61,787 nt of DNA from Bacteroidales bacterium (GCA_017469845.1 JAFUFP010000012.1:1-61787); one strand, 5' to 3'; shown: positions 51,233 to 61,110, counted from the stretch's first letter. A program made the numbers and translations. Notes: generated by a model from the sequence alone, not told the origin.

Positions 51233-52747
51233 ATGAAACGGTTTTATACCCCAATTGTCTTTATCATATTATTCGCCTTGGCATCCTGTTCCCCGAAGAT
51301 CGTGGATTCGGACGCCCTTTTGCGGTACAACCCCGAGACGGACAGCATCTTCGTCGAAAACGAGGTGAGGGCCGTATGGCTCGCGACCGTTAACGGAATA
51401 GACTGGCCAGACCCCAAGGATGACGCCTCCCTTCAGCAGACGAAGCTGAAGAATCTCATCCGGGACATCAGCGAGACGGGATGCAACACGGTATATTTCC
51501 AGGTGGTGTCGAACATGGACGCACTCTGGCCCTCGAAGATTCTTCCATGGAGCCATGTCCTTACCGGAACGCAAGGGAAGGATCCGGGGTACGACCCTCT
51601 CCTTCTGGCAATCGAAGAATGCCGCGATAGGGGTCTCCAGATACACGCCTGGATAAACCCTTTGCGCTGCGGCTCCGCTTCCGCCGAACGCTCCTCCAAA
51701 CACGTGGTGAAGTCCCACCCCAAGTGGATACAGAAATACAAGAACAACCTCTACCTAGACCCTTCCCTCCCCGAGGTGAGGAACCATCTGGCGGGAATCG
51801 CCACCGAGCTTCTTTCGAATTATGACCTCGACGGCATTCATATAGATGACTATTTTTATCCCGACGGGCTGCAAACGGACAGCGGTACCTGGGACGACAG
51901 CGCGCAGTTCAAGAAAAGTGGCGGCGGCAAGAGTCTCGACGAGTGGAGATTCTCCAACATCAACAGCTGCGTGAAAGCCCTCAGCGACGCAACGCATTCA
52001 GCGAAGGCCGGAGCCATATTCGGAGTTTCCCCGGGAGGAAGGCTCGTCAATACCGTGAGGCTTTACGCCGACCCGAGATTTTGGGTGGAGGAGAACTCCA
52101 TAGACTATCTGATTCCCCAGATCTATTGGCAGCATGGGCATCCCATAGCCGACTTCCCTACCGTCCTGGAAAGTTGGAAAGAAATCGTGAAGGACGTCCC
52201 CATGCTCACCGGATTGGCGGCTTACCGTTACGGTGAGAACGGCTTTGAGCACCTTTCCGAATACGAAGCCCAGGTCTCCGAGTGCCGAGAATCCCCCTGG
52301 ATCATGGGACACGCATGGTTTTCGACAAAGAGCATCCTGAAGGACGACTTCAAAAAGCTTCTGCGCGACACCCTCTACGCCCAGGAGGTGCTTGTTCCCT
52401 CCCTCGGGAAGACCTCCGGTCCCGTTCCGGAGACCCCTGTGGTGAGGGTAGAAGGAACCACCCTCCGATGGGATAAGACCTCCTTCGCAAAGGAGTATGC
52501 CGTATACCGACTTTCAAGGATGACCGGAGGATACTGGTGGGCGGAACTTGTACAGAAGGGACCTGCCAGGGTCTTCAACGGAAGGCCCGCAACCAATTAC
52601 GCGGTTCTGGCGTATTCCGGGAAGGACAAATCAAAGATGTCCACTCCGGTTTTCATCCCCTCGATGGAAGCCCTGGCGGCCCAGGAAGCTTCATCACAGG
52701 GACGGCAAAGAAACAGAAAAAGACAAGTATTGGTTTTTTCGCCATAA
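51233..52747 (+). CDS. GHL10-type (family 10-like) glycosyl hydrolase lipoprotein
   Basis: 504 residues. Lipoprotein signal with C19 (ALASC). Barrel about 35-370 of the glycosyl-hydrolase-like 10 family (PF02638): EVRAVWLATVNGIDWP, GCNTVYFQVVSNMDALWPSKILPWSHVLTG, HAWINPLR, DLDGIHIDDYFYP and IDYLIPQIYWQHG. C-terminal fibronectin-like part about 400-480. Members act on glycans, in some cases on peptidoglycan-like substrates; activity here unknown. Longer in-frame start at 51119 rejected because it masks the signal peptide. Confidence 0.88.
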   Translation: MKRFYTPIVFIILFALASCSPKIVDSDALLRYNPETDSIFVENEVRAVWLATVNGIDWPDPKDDASLQQTKLKNLIRDISETGCNTVYFQVVSNMDALWPSKILPWSHVLTGTQGKDPGYDPLLLAIEECRDRGLQIHAWINPLRCGSASAERSSKHVVKSHPKWIQKYKNNLYLDPSLPEVRNHLAGIATELLSNYDLDGIHIDDYFYPDGLQTDSGTWDDSAQFKKSGGGKSLDEWRFSNINSCVKALSDATHSAKAGAIFGVSPGGRLVNTVRLYADPRFWVEENSIDYLIPQIYWQHGHPIADFPTVLESWKEIVKDVPMLTGLAAYRYGENGFEHLSEYEAQVSECRESPWIMGHAWFSTKSILKDDFKKLLRDTLYAQEVLVPSLGKTSGPVPETPVVRVEGTTLRWDKTSFAKEYAVYRLSRMTGGYWWAELVQKGPARVFNGRPATNYAVLAYSGKDKSKMSTPVFIPSMEALAAQEASSQGRQRNRKRQVLVFSP

Positions 52748-52760
52748 ATAGGTAATTTCG
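52730..52760 (+). promoter_or_regulatory. Promoter of the EF-hand/LEA-like gene
   Basis: TTG (52730-52732), 20 bases, TAATTTCG (52753-52760), one mismatch to the consensus. It overlaps the 3' end of the previous gene. Confidence 0.55.
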
Positions 52761-52816
52761 CAACACTTGCACTTGGCAAGGCGACAATCATTCCAACAAC
52801 ATAAAAACACTTAAAA

Positions 52817-53233
52817 ATGGACCAGGAAAACACCAAAGATCCCAGGGATCTCAATGGAGACGGCAAAGTCTCCTTCGGAGAAAAAGTACAGTATGGACTT
52901 GATCAGGCCGGAGACAAACTGGAAAAGGCTATCAACGACGTGAAGGACGGAGTCGTGGAATCCGCCAAGGACGCCAAGCAGATGATCGAAGAAAAGATGC
53001 CCAAAGTAGCGGACAAAGCGAAAGAGGTATACGGAGACGCCAAGGAGTTCGTTAAGGAAAACGCTCCCAAGGTTGCGGGCAAAGCCAAAGAAGTATACGG
53101 TGAAGCCAAGGAATTCGTGAAGGAGAACGCACCCAAGGTCGCCGACAAAGCCAAAGAAGTCTACGGCGAAGCCAAGGAGAAAGTCTCCGAAGTCTCCGAG
53201 AAAATCAAGAGCAAGAAAGACGCTGAGGCATAG
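52817..53233 (+). CDS. LEA-like repeat protein with EF-hand loop
   Basis: 138 residues, highly charged, no signal peptide. The N terminus contains a complete EF-hand-type calcium loop, D11-L-N13-G-D15-G-K-V18-S-F-G-E22, with acceptable residues at positions 1, 3, 5, 6, 8 and 12. From residue 30 the chain is alanine, lysine and glutamate rich and helical; three 22-residue repeats (62-83, 84-105, 106-127) follow the pattern [20 protein letters not shown]. It resembles late-embryogenesis-abundant or apolipoprotein-like amphipathic repeats. Likely an abundant stress or surface-film protein in the cytoplasm; function not known. It ends in a very strong terminator. Confidence 0.75.
   Translation: MDQENTKDPRDLNGDGKVSFGEKVQYGLDQAGDKLEKAINDVKDGVVESAKDAKQMIEEKMPKVADKAKEVYGDAKEFVKENAPKVAGKAKEVYGEAKEFVKENAPKVADKAKEVYGEAKEKVSEVSEKIKSKKDAEA
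53000..53197 (+). repeat. Three tandem 66-bp coding repeats
   Basis: Units at 53000-53065, 53066-53131 and 53132-53197 encode the 22-residue repeats; units one and two are most alike at DNA level, indicating fairly recent duplication. Confidence 0.8.
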
Positions 53234-53254
53234 TTCCCCAGTAGACCCATCATT

Positions 53255-53296
53255 TCACTTGATATCGCCGCTGACGATATCAAGTGATTGTTTTTT
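53255..53296 (+). terminator. Strong terminator after the LEA-like gene
   Basis: Perfect 13-base stem TCACTTGATATCG (53255-53267) / CGATATCAAGTGA (53275-53287), seven-base loop, then TTGTTTTTT. Confidence 0.9.
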
Positions 53297-53315
53297 GGGG
53301 AAAACACCTTCCATC

Positions 53316-55688
53316 ATGAGAAAACCGACAAAGAACAGCTTGACAAAAGCCGGTGTCCTTTTGGCTGCCGTCTCCGCCCTGTTCGCAGGGTGCGGCACCG
53401 GAGAGAAAGAGCACCTTACGCTGAAGTTCGCTTCCCCCGCCGAATTCTTCGAAGAGGCGCTGGTACTGGGAAACGGACATCTCGGCGCTACCGTCTACGG
53501 AGGGACGGACGAGGACAGGATATCCCTCAACGACATTACCCTCTGGACAGGTGAACCGGACAAAGGAGAGGGCCACTATGACATTTCACAAGGAATCGGA
53601 GATGAGGCCGCGGAAACGATCCCTCTGATAAGGGAAGCCCTCGAAAGGGAAGATTACGCCGAAGCCGAGGAGTTGAACAAAAAAGTCCAGGGGCATTTCA
53701 GCGAATCATACCAGCCGCTGGGCACCCTCCGGATAAAATACCCCGAAGGCGGGGCAATCGACGGATACTCCAGAGTTCTGGACATATCCGAGGCGAAGGC
53801 GGAAGTCAGGTACAACCGGGACGGCGTACCGTTCCGGACCGAATACTTCGTCTCCGCTCCCGACTCGGTAATCGTCATCCGGTTCGAAAGCGCCTCTCCG
53901 CTCTCCGCTGAAATTTCCCTCGACACCCCCCTTCCCCATATGGGCGGGTCTTCCGGAGACTCTATCAACGCCGAAGGGTATGCCGCCTACCATTCCTATC
54001 CGGGTTACTACAAAACCGGAGAAGGCCAATTGCTGTTCGACCCTTCCAGAGGAATCCACTTCATGACGGTGGTGAAAGTGAAGGACCACGACGGTTACTT
54101 GACGGCCGAGAACGGCATACTGTCCCTCAAGGATTGCCGCAGCGCCACCATCATCGTCGCCTCTTCCACTTCATTCAACGGTCCCACCAAGGATCCCGTC
54201 ACGGAAGGGAAGCCCTACCGGGGGCTCGTCAGGGACATAATCGAAAAGGCGTCGGCCAAGCCGTATGCGCAGATACTCTCCGACCATGTCCGGGATTACA
54301 GGCACTACTTCGACCGTATGGACATCTTCCTCGGCAAAACCGCGGACAGCATAAAAGCCCTTCCTACCGACGTCCAGCTGAGACGATACACGGACCTCGG
54401 GGAAGACAATCCGGAACTGGAAGCCCTCTACTGCCAATGGGGAAGGTATCTACTCATATCGAGCTCCAGGACAAAGGGGGTTCCCGCCAACCTCCAGGGA
54501 CTTTGGAACGAGAGCATGGACCCGCCATGGAGCAGCAATTACACGATCAACATCAACCTCGAAGAGAACTACTGGCCCGCCGAAATCGCCGCACTACCGG
54601 AGATGCACGACGTTCTCATCTCTTTCCTCGACGGATTGAGCCGCAACGGGAAGAAAGCGGCGGAAAAGTACTACGGCATCCTCCAAGGATGGAACGCCGG
54701 CCACAATTCCGACATATGGGCTATGGCCACTCCCGTAGGACTGGAAAGCGGAGACCCCTCATGGGCTTGCTGGACAATGGGAGGAGCATGGCTTTCGACC
54801 CATATCTGGGAAAAGTACCTGTTCTCATCGAACGTAGATGAGCTGAAGGGTGTGTATCCGATCCTCAAAGGCGCCGCCGAGTTCTGCATAGACTGGCTCG
54901 TGGAAAAGAACGGGGAACTCATAACATCACCTTCGACTTCTCCGGAAAACATCTACATCACGGACGAAGGTTTCCGCGGAGCGACGCTGTACGGCGCAAC
55001 GGCCGACCTGGCGATATCCAAGGAATGCATCGCCGATGCGGTGAAGGCGGCGAAAGTTCTCGGTGACGATCCCGATTTCATCAGAAAGGGAGAGGAAGCG
55101 CTTTCCAGGATGCGTCCCTACAAGGTGGGCAAAGACGGCAACCTGCAGGAATGGTATCATGACTGGAAAGATGCGGAACCCACACACCGGCACCAGTCCC
55201 ACCTGATCGGGCTCTACCCCGGTCATCAGATCACGCCGGAATCCACTCCGGACCTCGCGAAGGCCGCCGCCCGCACCCTCGAAATCAAAGGGGACAACAC
55301 TACCGGATGGAGTACGGGGTGGAGAGTCAACCTTCTTTCCAGGCTCCACGACGGGGAAGGAGCGTACAGGATGCTCCGTAGACTCCTCCGTTATGTCAGT
55401 CCCGACGGATACTCCGGGAAGGATGCCGTACATGGAGGCGGCACATACCCCAATCTTCTCGACGCCCACTCCCCTTTCCAGATTGACGGAAACTTCGGAG
55501 GATGCGCAGGAATCCTCGAAATGATCATCCAATCCGATGAAGACGGTACCGTCCATCCGCTTCCGGCCGTTCCAGGCAAATGGAAAGAAGGCTACGTAAA
55601 GGGTGTAAGAGTCAGAGGAGGCAAAATCGTGGACATCGAGTGGAAAAACGGAAAAGTGACTTCTCTGAAAGAGAAACCGACAAAATGA
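53316..55688 (+). CDS. GH95 alpha-L-fucosidase family protein
   Basis: 790 residues, lipoprotein signal (SALFAGC). GH95 catalytic features run the whole length: LPLGNGHLG-like segment [35 protein letters not shown] (conserved asparagines), [13 protein letters not shown] and the general-base aspartate region [18 protein letters not shown]. Inverting enzymes of this family remove alpha-1,2-L-fucose, sometimes L-galactose. Together with GH29 it suggests growth on fucosylated host or plant glycans. No clear promoter follows the terminator at 53255, so regulation is uncertain. Confidence 0.92.
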   Translation: MRKPTKNSLTKAGVLLAAVSALFAGCGTGEKEHLTLKFASPAEFFEEALVLGNGHLGATVYGGTDEDRISLNDITLWTGEPDKGEGHYDISQGIGDEAAETIPLIREALEREDYAEAEELNKKVQGHFSESYQPLGTLRIKYPEGGAIDGYSRVLDISEAKAEVRYNRDGVPFRTEYFVSAPDSVIVIRFESASPLSAEISLDTPLPHMGGSSGDSINAEGYAAYHSYPGYYKTGEGQLLFDPSRGIHFMTVVKVKDHDGYLTAENGILSLKDCRSATIIVASSTSFNGPTKDPVTEGKPYRGLVRDIIEKASAKPYAQILSDHVRDYRHYFDRMDIFLGKTADSIKALPTDVQLRRYTDLGEDNPELEALYCQWGRYLLISSSRTKGVPANLQGLWNESMDPPWSSNYTININLEENYWPAEIAALPEMHDVLISFLDGLSRNGKKAAEKYYGILQGWNAGHNSDIWAMATPVGLESGDPSWACWTMGGAWLSTHIWEKYLFSSNVDELKGVYPILKGAAEFCIDWLVEKNGELITSPSTSPENIYITDEGFRGATLYGATADLAISKECIADAVKAAKVLGDDPDFIRKGEEALSRMRPYKVGKDGNLQEWYHDWKDAEPTHRHQSHLIGLYPGHQITPESTPDLAKAAARTLEIKGDNTTGWSTGWRVNLLSRLHDGEGAYRMLRRLLRYVSPDGYSGKDAVHGGGTYPNLLDAHSPFQIDGNFGGCAGILEMIIQSDEDGTVHPLPAVPGKWKEGYVKGVRVRGGKIVDIEWKNGKVTSLKEKPTK

Positions 55689-55748
55689 GCCCGCAAAAAG
55701 ATTTTTGACGAAAAAGTCGACAAAATGCCCATCCCCGCCCCGGAACGA

Positions 55749-55779
55749 TTGGTTTTGGAGCGGGGATAACTTATCTTTG
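55749..55779 (+). promoter_or_regulatory. Promoter of the sulfhydrylase-type gene
   Basis: TTG (55749-55751), 20 bases, TATCTTTG (55772-55779), about 19 bases before the start. Confidence 0.75.
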
Positions 55780-55797
55780 CAGGCCAACGAAAAAACA

Positions 55798-57084
55798 ATG
55801 GACATGAAGAAAAAGAATCTGGACACCCTGTGCGTACAGGGAGGATGGTCCCCCAAGAACGGAGAACCGAGGGTACTCCCCATCTATCAGAGCACGACTT
55901 TCAAGTATTCCTCCACCGAGGAAATGGCCGACCTTTTCGACCTCAAGGCTGACGGGTACTTCTATACGAGACTCGCGAACCCCACGAACGACTGCGTCGC
56001 GGCCAAGATCAACGCCCTGGAAGGAGGCGTAGGCTGTGTACTCACTTCATCCGGACAGGCCGCCAACTTCTATGCGGTATTCAACATCTGCGAAGCCGGA
56101 AGCCATTTCATCACATCGGCGAACATCTACGGAGGAACGTTCAACCTCTTCGGAACGACGATGAAGAAACTCGGGATCGAAGCCACCTTCGTTGATCCTG
56201 ACGCTTCCGACGAAGAAATCGAAGCCGCTTTCAGGCCGAACACCAGATGCTTCTTCGGAGAAACGATTTCCAACCCTGGAGGTAACGTCTTCGACATCGA
56301 GCGCTTCGCGAAGATCGCCCACAAGCATGGAGTTCCCCTCATCGTGGACAACACTTTCGCGACCCCGATAAACTGCCGTCCCTTCGAATGGGGGTGCGAC
56401 ATCGTTACCCATTCAACAACGAAGTACATGGACGGACATGCCACACAGGTTGGAGGAGCCGTCGTCGACAGCGGTAACTTCGACTGGGAGAAATACGCCG
56501 ACAAATTCCCCGGACTCTGTCTTCCCGACGAGAGTTACCATGGTCTCACATATACCAAGGCTTTCGGAAAGAAGGCGTACATCACCAAGCTCGTTTCGCA
56601 GCTGATGAGGGATCTCGGTTCCATTCCCGCTCCGATGAACTGCTTCCTTCTGAATCTCGGTCTGGAAACCCTTCACCTGAGGATGGCCCGTCACTGCGAG
56701 AACGCGATGAAAGTCGCCCAGTGGCTCGAAGCCAACCCCAAAGTCGCCTGGGTCAACTATTGCTCCCTTCCTTCAAGCAAATACTACACCCTCGCCCAGA
56801 AATATCTCCCGAACGGTTCATGCGGAGTCATCGCTTTCGGTCTCAAGGGCACAAGGGAAGACGCAGTGAAGTTCATGGACAATCTTGACTTCATCGCCAT
56901 CGTGACACATGTCGCGGATGCCAGGACCTGCGTCCTCCATCCCGCAAGCCATACCCACCGTCAGCTCAGCGACGAGCAGCTCAAGGAAGCCGGTGTCGCT
57001 CCCGACCTCATCCGCCTTTCCGTAGGAATCGAGAACGTGGAAGACATCATAGCCGACCTCGAGCAGGCAATGGAGAAGATGTAA
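55798..57084 (+). CDS. O-acetylhomoserine sulfhydrylase / Cys-Met metabolism PLP enzyme
   Basis: 428 residues of the Cys/Met metabolism PLP family. Lysine for PLP is K209 in VTHSTTKYMDGH; other marks are QSTTFKYSS, ALEGGVGCVLTSSGQAANF and THVADARTCVLHPASHTHRQ. The length and VLPIYQSTTFKYSSTEEMADLFDLKADG-type opening fit O-acetylhomoserine sulfhydrylase better than cystathionine lyases, but methionine gamma-lyase cannot be excluded. Start ATG at 55798 because the promoter ends at 55779. Terminator at 57116. Confidence 0.88.
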   Translation: MDMKKKNLDTLCVQGGWSPKNGEPRVLPIYQSTTFKYSSTEEMADLFDLKADGYFYTRLANPTNDCVAAKINALEGGVGCVLTSSGQAANFYAVFNICEAGSHFITSANIYGGTFNLFGTTMKKLGIEATFVDPDASDEEIEAAFRPNTRCFFGETISNPGGNVFDIERFAKIAHKHGVPLIVDNTFATPINCRPFEWGCDIVTHSTTKYMDGHATQVGGAVVDSGNFDWEKYADKFPGLCLPDESYHGLTYTKAFGKKAYITKLVSQLMRDLGSIPAPMNCFLLNLGLETLHLRMARHCENAMKVAQWLEANPKVAWVNYCSLPSSKYYTLAQKYLPNGSCGVIAFGLKGTREDAVKFMDNLDFIAIVTHVADARTCVLHPASHTHRQLSDEQLKEAGVAPDLIRLSVGIENVEDIIADLEQAMEKM

Positions 57085-57115
57085 TGTCCGTCCCTTCAGG
57101 GTACCGGATACATTT

Positions 57116-57146
57116 AAAGGGATGAGGTTTTTCGCTTCATCCCTTT
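57116..57146. terminator. Terminator between the sulfhydrylase-type gene and nitroreductase 2
   Basis: AAAGGGATGA (57116-57125) / TCATCCCTTT (57137-57146), T-rich on both strands. Confidence 0.8.
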
Positions 57147-57179
57147 ATTCATTTCCACGGAAAGATCTCTCCGAAAGTG

Positions 57180-57692
57180 TCAGATCCTCGTTACGAACTC
57201 TTCCATGTCCTTCCTCAGGGAATGCATCTGGGAAGGCTGGAAAGAAGGAGAAGGATAGCCGACATTGATCATCGAAATCAGCTCATACCCTTCCGTTCCG
57301 GGAAGGATTTCTCCAAGGAGTTCGGGATCGAAAGACCCTACCCACAAAGTGGCGAGGCCTTCATTTTCGGCGGCCAGCATAAGGTAGGTAGAGACGATAC
57401 TTCCGTCCACCGTGGCTCCGTTCTTGCCGTCGTACTTCCTTACCCATGCGTCCTGGGGACGGCAACCGACAACGAGAATGAGCGGAGCTCCGTAATTCGA
57501 ACGTGTGACATCCTTCAGTTTCTCAAGCGTCTCCGGATCTGAGACCGCCCAAACGTGGACGGGTTGACGGTTGACCGCGGTCGGGGCTATTCTTCCCGCC
57601 TCAAGGATTGATTCCACTTTTTCCGCCGGGACACTCTTGGGAAGGAAATCCCTGCAGGAAAATCTTTTCGAAATGACATCTCCAAATTCCAT
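57180..57692 (-). CDS. Second nitroreductase family protein
   Basis: 170 residues, compact nitroreductase: EFGDVISKRFSCRDFLPKSV, AGRIAPTAVNRQPVHVWAVS and the end HSLRKDMEEFVTRI. It resembles the protein at 15553 (shared patterns APxAxNxQP, GAPLILVVGC, DAWVRxxDG and S-R-K-x2-EE). The start at 57692 is set by the promoter at 57715-57744; a longer open frame upstream is not coding. Substrate unknown. Confidence 0.88.
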   Translation of the reverse strand: MEFGDVISKRFSCRDFLPKSVPAEKVESILEAGRIAPTAVNRQPVHVWAVSDPETLEKLKDVTRSNYGAPLILVVGCRPQDAWVRKYDGKNGATVDGSIVSTYLMLAAENEGLATLWVGSFDPELLGEILPGTEGYELISMINVGYPSPSFQPSQMHSLRKDMEEFVTRI

Positions 57693-57714
57693 ATCGATTC
57701 TGCTTTTGTGTTCC

Positions 57715-57744
57715 CAAAAATAGACATTCCCTCCGAGATGACAA
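57715..57744 (-). promoter_or_regulatory. Promoter of nitroreductase 2
   Basis: Minus strand TTG (57742-57744), 19 bases, TATTTTTG (57715-57722). Confidence 0.75.
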
Positions 57745-57756
57745 TGCTTTGTTCCA

Positions 57757-57786
57757 TTGATTTGACGGGGCAAAAAACTAAATTTG
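57757..57786 (+). promoter_or_regulatory. Promoter of the O-acetyltransferase gene
   Basis: TTG (57757-57759), 19 bases, TAAATTTG (57779-57786). Placed 13 bases from the divergent nitroreductase promoter. Confidence 0.75.
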
Positions 57787-57809
57787 CACATACTCCAACA
57801 GAACAAGCC

Positions 57810-58403
57810 ATGACTGAAAAGGAAAAAATGATGGGCGGATACCTGTATGACGCCCTCAACAAGGATCTCCTGAAGGAACTCATACGTGGAAGAGGCCTTT
57901 CCTGGGAATACAACAGGATACACCCCGCCGATGCCGAAGCACAAAGGGCCCTGTTGGAAAAAGCGATAGGCTCCTTGGGCAGCGGGGTCATCATCGTTCC
58001 CCCGTTCTTCTTCGACTACGGCTCCAACATTTCGATCGGAGACGACTCCTTCATAAATATGGATTGCGTGATACTTGATGAAGCCTTGGTCACCATCGGG
58101 AGCAATGTATTCATCGCCCCTCAGTGCGGCTTCTATACGGCCGGACACGCCCTTGACGTGAAGACGAGAAACGATATGAAGGAATACGCCCTCCCGATAA
58201 CGATAGGCGACAACGTCTGGATCGGTGGAGGAGTGAAAGTGATGCCCGGTGTCACGATCGGAAGCGACTCCGTGATAGGCGGAGGTTCGGTTGTGGTGAA
58301 GGACATTCCCGAAGGCGTGCTCGCCGCCGGAAACCCCTGCCGCGTAATCCGCAAGATAACCCCGGAAGACGCTTTCAAGTATCCCGTCGCTCCGGAAGAA
58401 TAA
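57810..58403 (+). CDS. Maltose/galactoside O-acetyltransferase family protein
   Basis: 197 residues of left-handed beta-helix (hexapeptide repeat) acetyltransferase. N-terminal Maa-type segment YLYDALNKDLLKELIRGRGL, then repeats ending IGDNVWIGGGVKVMPGVTIG and ALPITIGDN. The catalytic histidine is in FYTAGHALDV. It transfers acetyl from acetyl-CoA to a sugar hydroxyl; acceptor unknown. Thirty-three bases before the GH9 gene, so likely coexpressed. Confidence 0.88.
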   Translation: MTEKEKMMGGYLYDALNKDLLKELIRGRGLSWEYNRIHPADAEAQRALLEKAIGSLGSGVIIVPPFFFDYGSNISIGDDSFINMDCVILDEALVTIGSNVFIAPQCGFYTAGHALDVKTRNDMKEYALPITIGDNVWIGGGVKVMPGVTIGSDSVIGGGSVVVKDIPEGVLAAGNPCRVIRKITPEDAFKYPVAPEE

Positions 58404-58436
58404 CTCCTTTCCACAACAAGCTCAAAAACTTTGACG

Positions 58437-60971
58437 ATGAAAAAGATTGCAATAGAATTCATGATTTCCTTGGGCATTCTGCTCATGGGGATCTGCACTT
58501 TCCCCTGCCACGCCGGACAATGGATAAGGATGAACCAACTCGGGTATCTCCCGTCATCCTCAAAGGTCGCGGTCCTTCTGAGCAATGAAACCGTCTCTGT
58601 GGAATCTTTCCGCATCGTGGACATCTATTCCGGAGAGACCCTCTACCGGAGTAAGCCCGATGACATAAGGGCGACAGGCCCCCTTCAGAACATGAATTCA
58701 ACCTTCAGGCTCAACTTCTCCGCCCTCGAAAAAGAGGGCTCCTACAGAATGGAAGTTTCGCTGAAAGAAGGGAGTGTCCGGTCCGATGTTTTCCCCGTTT
58801 CGAGCCACGCATACGACGGAACGGCCGACTTCGTCCTCAATTACATGCGGCAGCAGCGCTGCGGGTGGAACCCCTTCATAAAGGACAGCTGCCACACGAA
58901 AGACGCCATAATCGTGAACCATCCCACCAAAAGCGGGCAACATCTCGACGTGCGCGGTGGCTGGCACGACGCCTCGGACTGCCTGCAATATACGACCACC
59001 ACGGCTAACGCCATCTACCAGATGCTTTACGCCTACGAAAGCAATCCGGGCGCTTTCTCCGACCATTATTCTTCCGACGGAACCGCCGGTTCAAACGGCA
59101 TCCCCGACATCATCGACGAGATCCGCTGGGGCCTTGACTGGCTGGACAGGATGAATCCCGAGAAAGGCGAGATGTACAACCAGCTGGCTGACGACAGGGA
59201 CCACGTCGGCATGAGAAGGCCGAGCGAAGACCAGGCGGACTACGGCTGGGGCAAAGGCCAATACAGACCGGTATACTACTGTGACGGCAAGCCCCAGCAG
59301 AGGGGGAAATTCATGAACGCAACCACCGGCATAGCAAGTACGGCCGGAAAGTTCGTCGCGGATTTTGCATACGGGGCAAGGATACTTGAACCGTTCTATC
59401 CGGATTTCGCGGCCAAAATAGCGTCAAAGGCCGAAGACGCCCTCAAAGTCGGCATAAGGAATCCCGGAGTCTGCCAGACCGTATCCGTCGTTTCGCCTTA
59501 CATATACGAGGAGGGCAACTGGACTGATGACATGCAGCTCGGGGCCATGGAGCTGTACAATTCAACCGGCAAGAAGAAGTTTCTCCGAAAGGCCGTCCGC
59601 TACGGAAGGGAGGAAAAGACCACTCCATGGATGGGGGCTGATACCGCGAGACACTACCAGTGGTATCCCTTCATGAACATGGGCCATGTCCTTCTCGCCA
59701 AGGAGAAGGGAAAAGTCGGTAAGGAGTTCACGGACAACCTCCGTGAAGGAATCAGCCTGGTCTACGACAGGGCAAAGGACGATCCTTTCATGTACGGCAT
59801 CCCCTCAATATGGTGCTCCAACAATCTCACCACCGCGATGCTCACCCAATGTATCCTCTACCGACAGTTGACCGGAGACCGCACCTTTGAGGAAATGGAG
59901 GGCGCCCTCAGAGATTGGCTTCTCGGATGCAATCCATGGGGTGTCAGCATGATAGTGGAACTTCCAAAGGGAGGAGTTTACCCAAGGCAGCCCCATTCCT
60001 TCATCATAAACCTCGGCCTGGGTAACACCACGGGAGGACTGGTTGACGGCCCGGTTTACAGTACTATCTTCGGAGGGCTCATCGGAATCAGCACCGAAGG
60101 CGGAACCAACTACGAGGAGTTCCAACCGGGGAAGATGGTTTATCATGACTCGACCCACGACTATTCCACAAACGAGCCGACGATGGACGGAACGGCATCA
60201 CTGACATTTCCTCTGTCAGCGTATCAGAGCGAAGGAGCCGAGTGGAGGGACTCTTCCCCCTCATCCATCGACAGGAATGTTTATTACCAGGGAGGAATAG
60301 TCCAAACCGACCCTTCAAGAAAAAGGATAAGTCTCGTTTTCACCTCCGCCGACAAGCGTGACGGAGCGGAGTCCATACTTTCGACACTCTCGGAATTCGG
60401 GATAAGGGGAAGCTTCTTCTTTACAGGAGAGTTCTTCGAAAAGTTCCCGGACACCGTGAAAAGGATCATCTCCGAAGGCCATTACGTGGGCAGCCACAGC
60501 TACGGCCACCTCCTTTACGCCCCCTGGGAAAACAGGGACTCCCTTCTCGTCACCAAGGAAGAATTCCAGAGCGACATTCTCAAAAGTTACGCTCTCCTGA
60601 AAGAATTCGGGATAACTCCGGACAAGGCGAGATTCTTCATGCCTCCGTACGAGTATTACAATTCCGTCATATCTTCATGGGCGAAGGAGATGGGACTCCA
60701 AATAGTGAACTACACTTCCGGGACATACACCAACGGGGACTACACGACTCCCGACATGAAGTCCTATTATTCGTCAGACTTCATAATGGGGAAGATAATG
60801 GAATACGAGACATCACATGAAGAAGGGCTGAACGGGAACATAATGCTCATCCACCTCGGGACGGAAGACAAAAGGACGGACAAATTCTACCTCCGTCTTC
60901 CCCAGCTCATCACCACCCTGAGAGAGAAAGGTTATGAGTTCACGGGACTTGAGGATGCCATCGGAGGGTGA
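58437..60971 (+). CDS. GH9 glucanase fused to a polysaccharide-deacetylase-like domain
   Basis: 844-residue exported protein. Signal peptide about 1-26 (CHAGQW), N-terminal immunoglobulin-like cellulase domain about 28-120, GH9 barrel about 125-595, and a NodB-like domain about 625-840. In GH9, D178 and D181 are in GGWHDASDC (base and partner) and the acid glutamate is E580 or nearby in STNEPTMDG. The NodB domain has GSHSYGHLLY (His pair) and MPPYEY, but motif 1, normally TFDDG, reads FTSADKRDG, so metal binding may be altered. Fusions of this kind occur in gut Bacteroidota, where deacetylation assists glucan or xyloglucan cleavage. ATG at 58437 is preferred to TTG at 58431. Confidence 0.88.
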   Translation: MKKIAIEFMISLGILLMGICTFPCHAGQWIRMNQLGYLPSSSKVAVLLSNETVSVESFRIVDIYSGETLYRSKPDDIRATGPLQNMNSTFRLNFSALEKEGSYRMEVSLKEGSVRSDVFPVSSHAYDGTADFVLNYMRQQRCGWNPFIKDSCHTKDAIIVNHPTKSGQHLDVRGGWHDASDCLQYTTTTANAIYQMLYAYESNPGAFSDHYSSDGTAGSNGIPDIIDEIRWGLDWLDRMNPEKGEMYNQLADDRDHVGMRRPSEDQADYGWGKGQYRPVYYCDGKPQQRGKFMNATTGIASTAGKFVADFAYGARILEPFYPDFAAKIASKAEDALKVGIRNPGVCQTVSVVSPYIYEEGNWTDDMQLGAMELYNSTGKKKFLRKAVRYGREEKTTPWMGADTARHYQWYPFMNMGHVLLAKEKGKVGKEFTDNLREGISLVYDRAKDDPFMYGIPSIWCSNNLTTAMLTQCILYRQLTGDRTFEEMEGALRDWLLGCNPWGVSMIVELPKGGVYPRQPHSFIINLGLGNTTGGLVDGPVYSTIFGGLIGISTEGGTNYEEFQPGKMVYHDSTHDYSTNEPTMDGTASLTFPLSAYQSEGAEWRDSSPSSIDRNVYYQGGIVQTDPSRKRISLVFTSADKRDGAESILSTLSEFGIRGSFFFTGEFFEKFPDTVKRIISEGHYVGSHSYGHLLYAPWENRDSLLVTKEEFQSDILKSYALLKEFGITPDKARFFMPPYEYYNSVISSWAKEMGLQIVNYTSGTYTNGDYTTPDMKSYYSSDFIMGKIMEYETSHEEGLNGNIMLIHLGTEDKRTDKFYLRLPQLITTLREKGYEFTGLEDAIGG

Positions 60972-61014
60972 ATTCGCCAAAAATACGTCAATCTTGCCAC
61001 TCGCATCACAAAAA

Positions 61015-61032
61015 ATCCCCTCCTTCGGGGGT
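61015..61032 (+). terminator. Weak hairpin after the GH9 gene
   Basis: CCCC-TCCTTC-GGGG hairpin without T run; candidate only. Confidence 0.3.
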
Positions 61033-61068
61033 TCGCCACAATAATTTCCTAAGTACGATTTTTAAAAT

Positions 61069-61076
61069 TAGATTTG
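61069..61076 (+). promoter_or_regulatory. -7 box of the butyrate kinase gene
   Basis: TAGATTTG, 34 bases before the ATG; no -33 TTG. Confidence 0.5.
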
Positions 61077-61110
61077 CAGCCGTATCAAAAACCAGAACCT
61101 TTCTTCAATA

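Noticed and set aside
53000..53197. Tandem repeats as possible CRISPR or intergenic satellite
   Set aside because: They are in frame within a coding gene and have no spacers.
57693..58148. Longer start for nitroreductase 2
   Set aside because: The extension overlaps the divergent acetyltransferase gene and its promoter, and its own promoter lies inside it.
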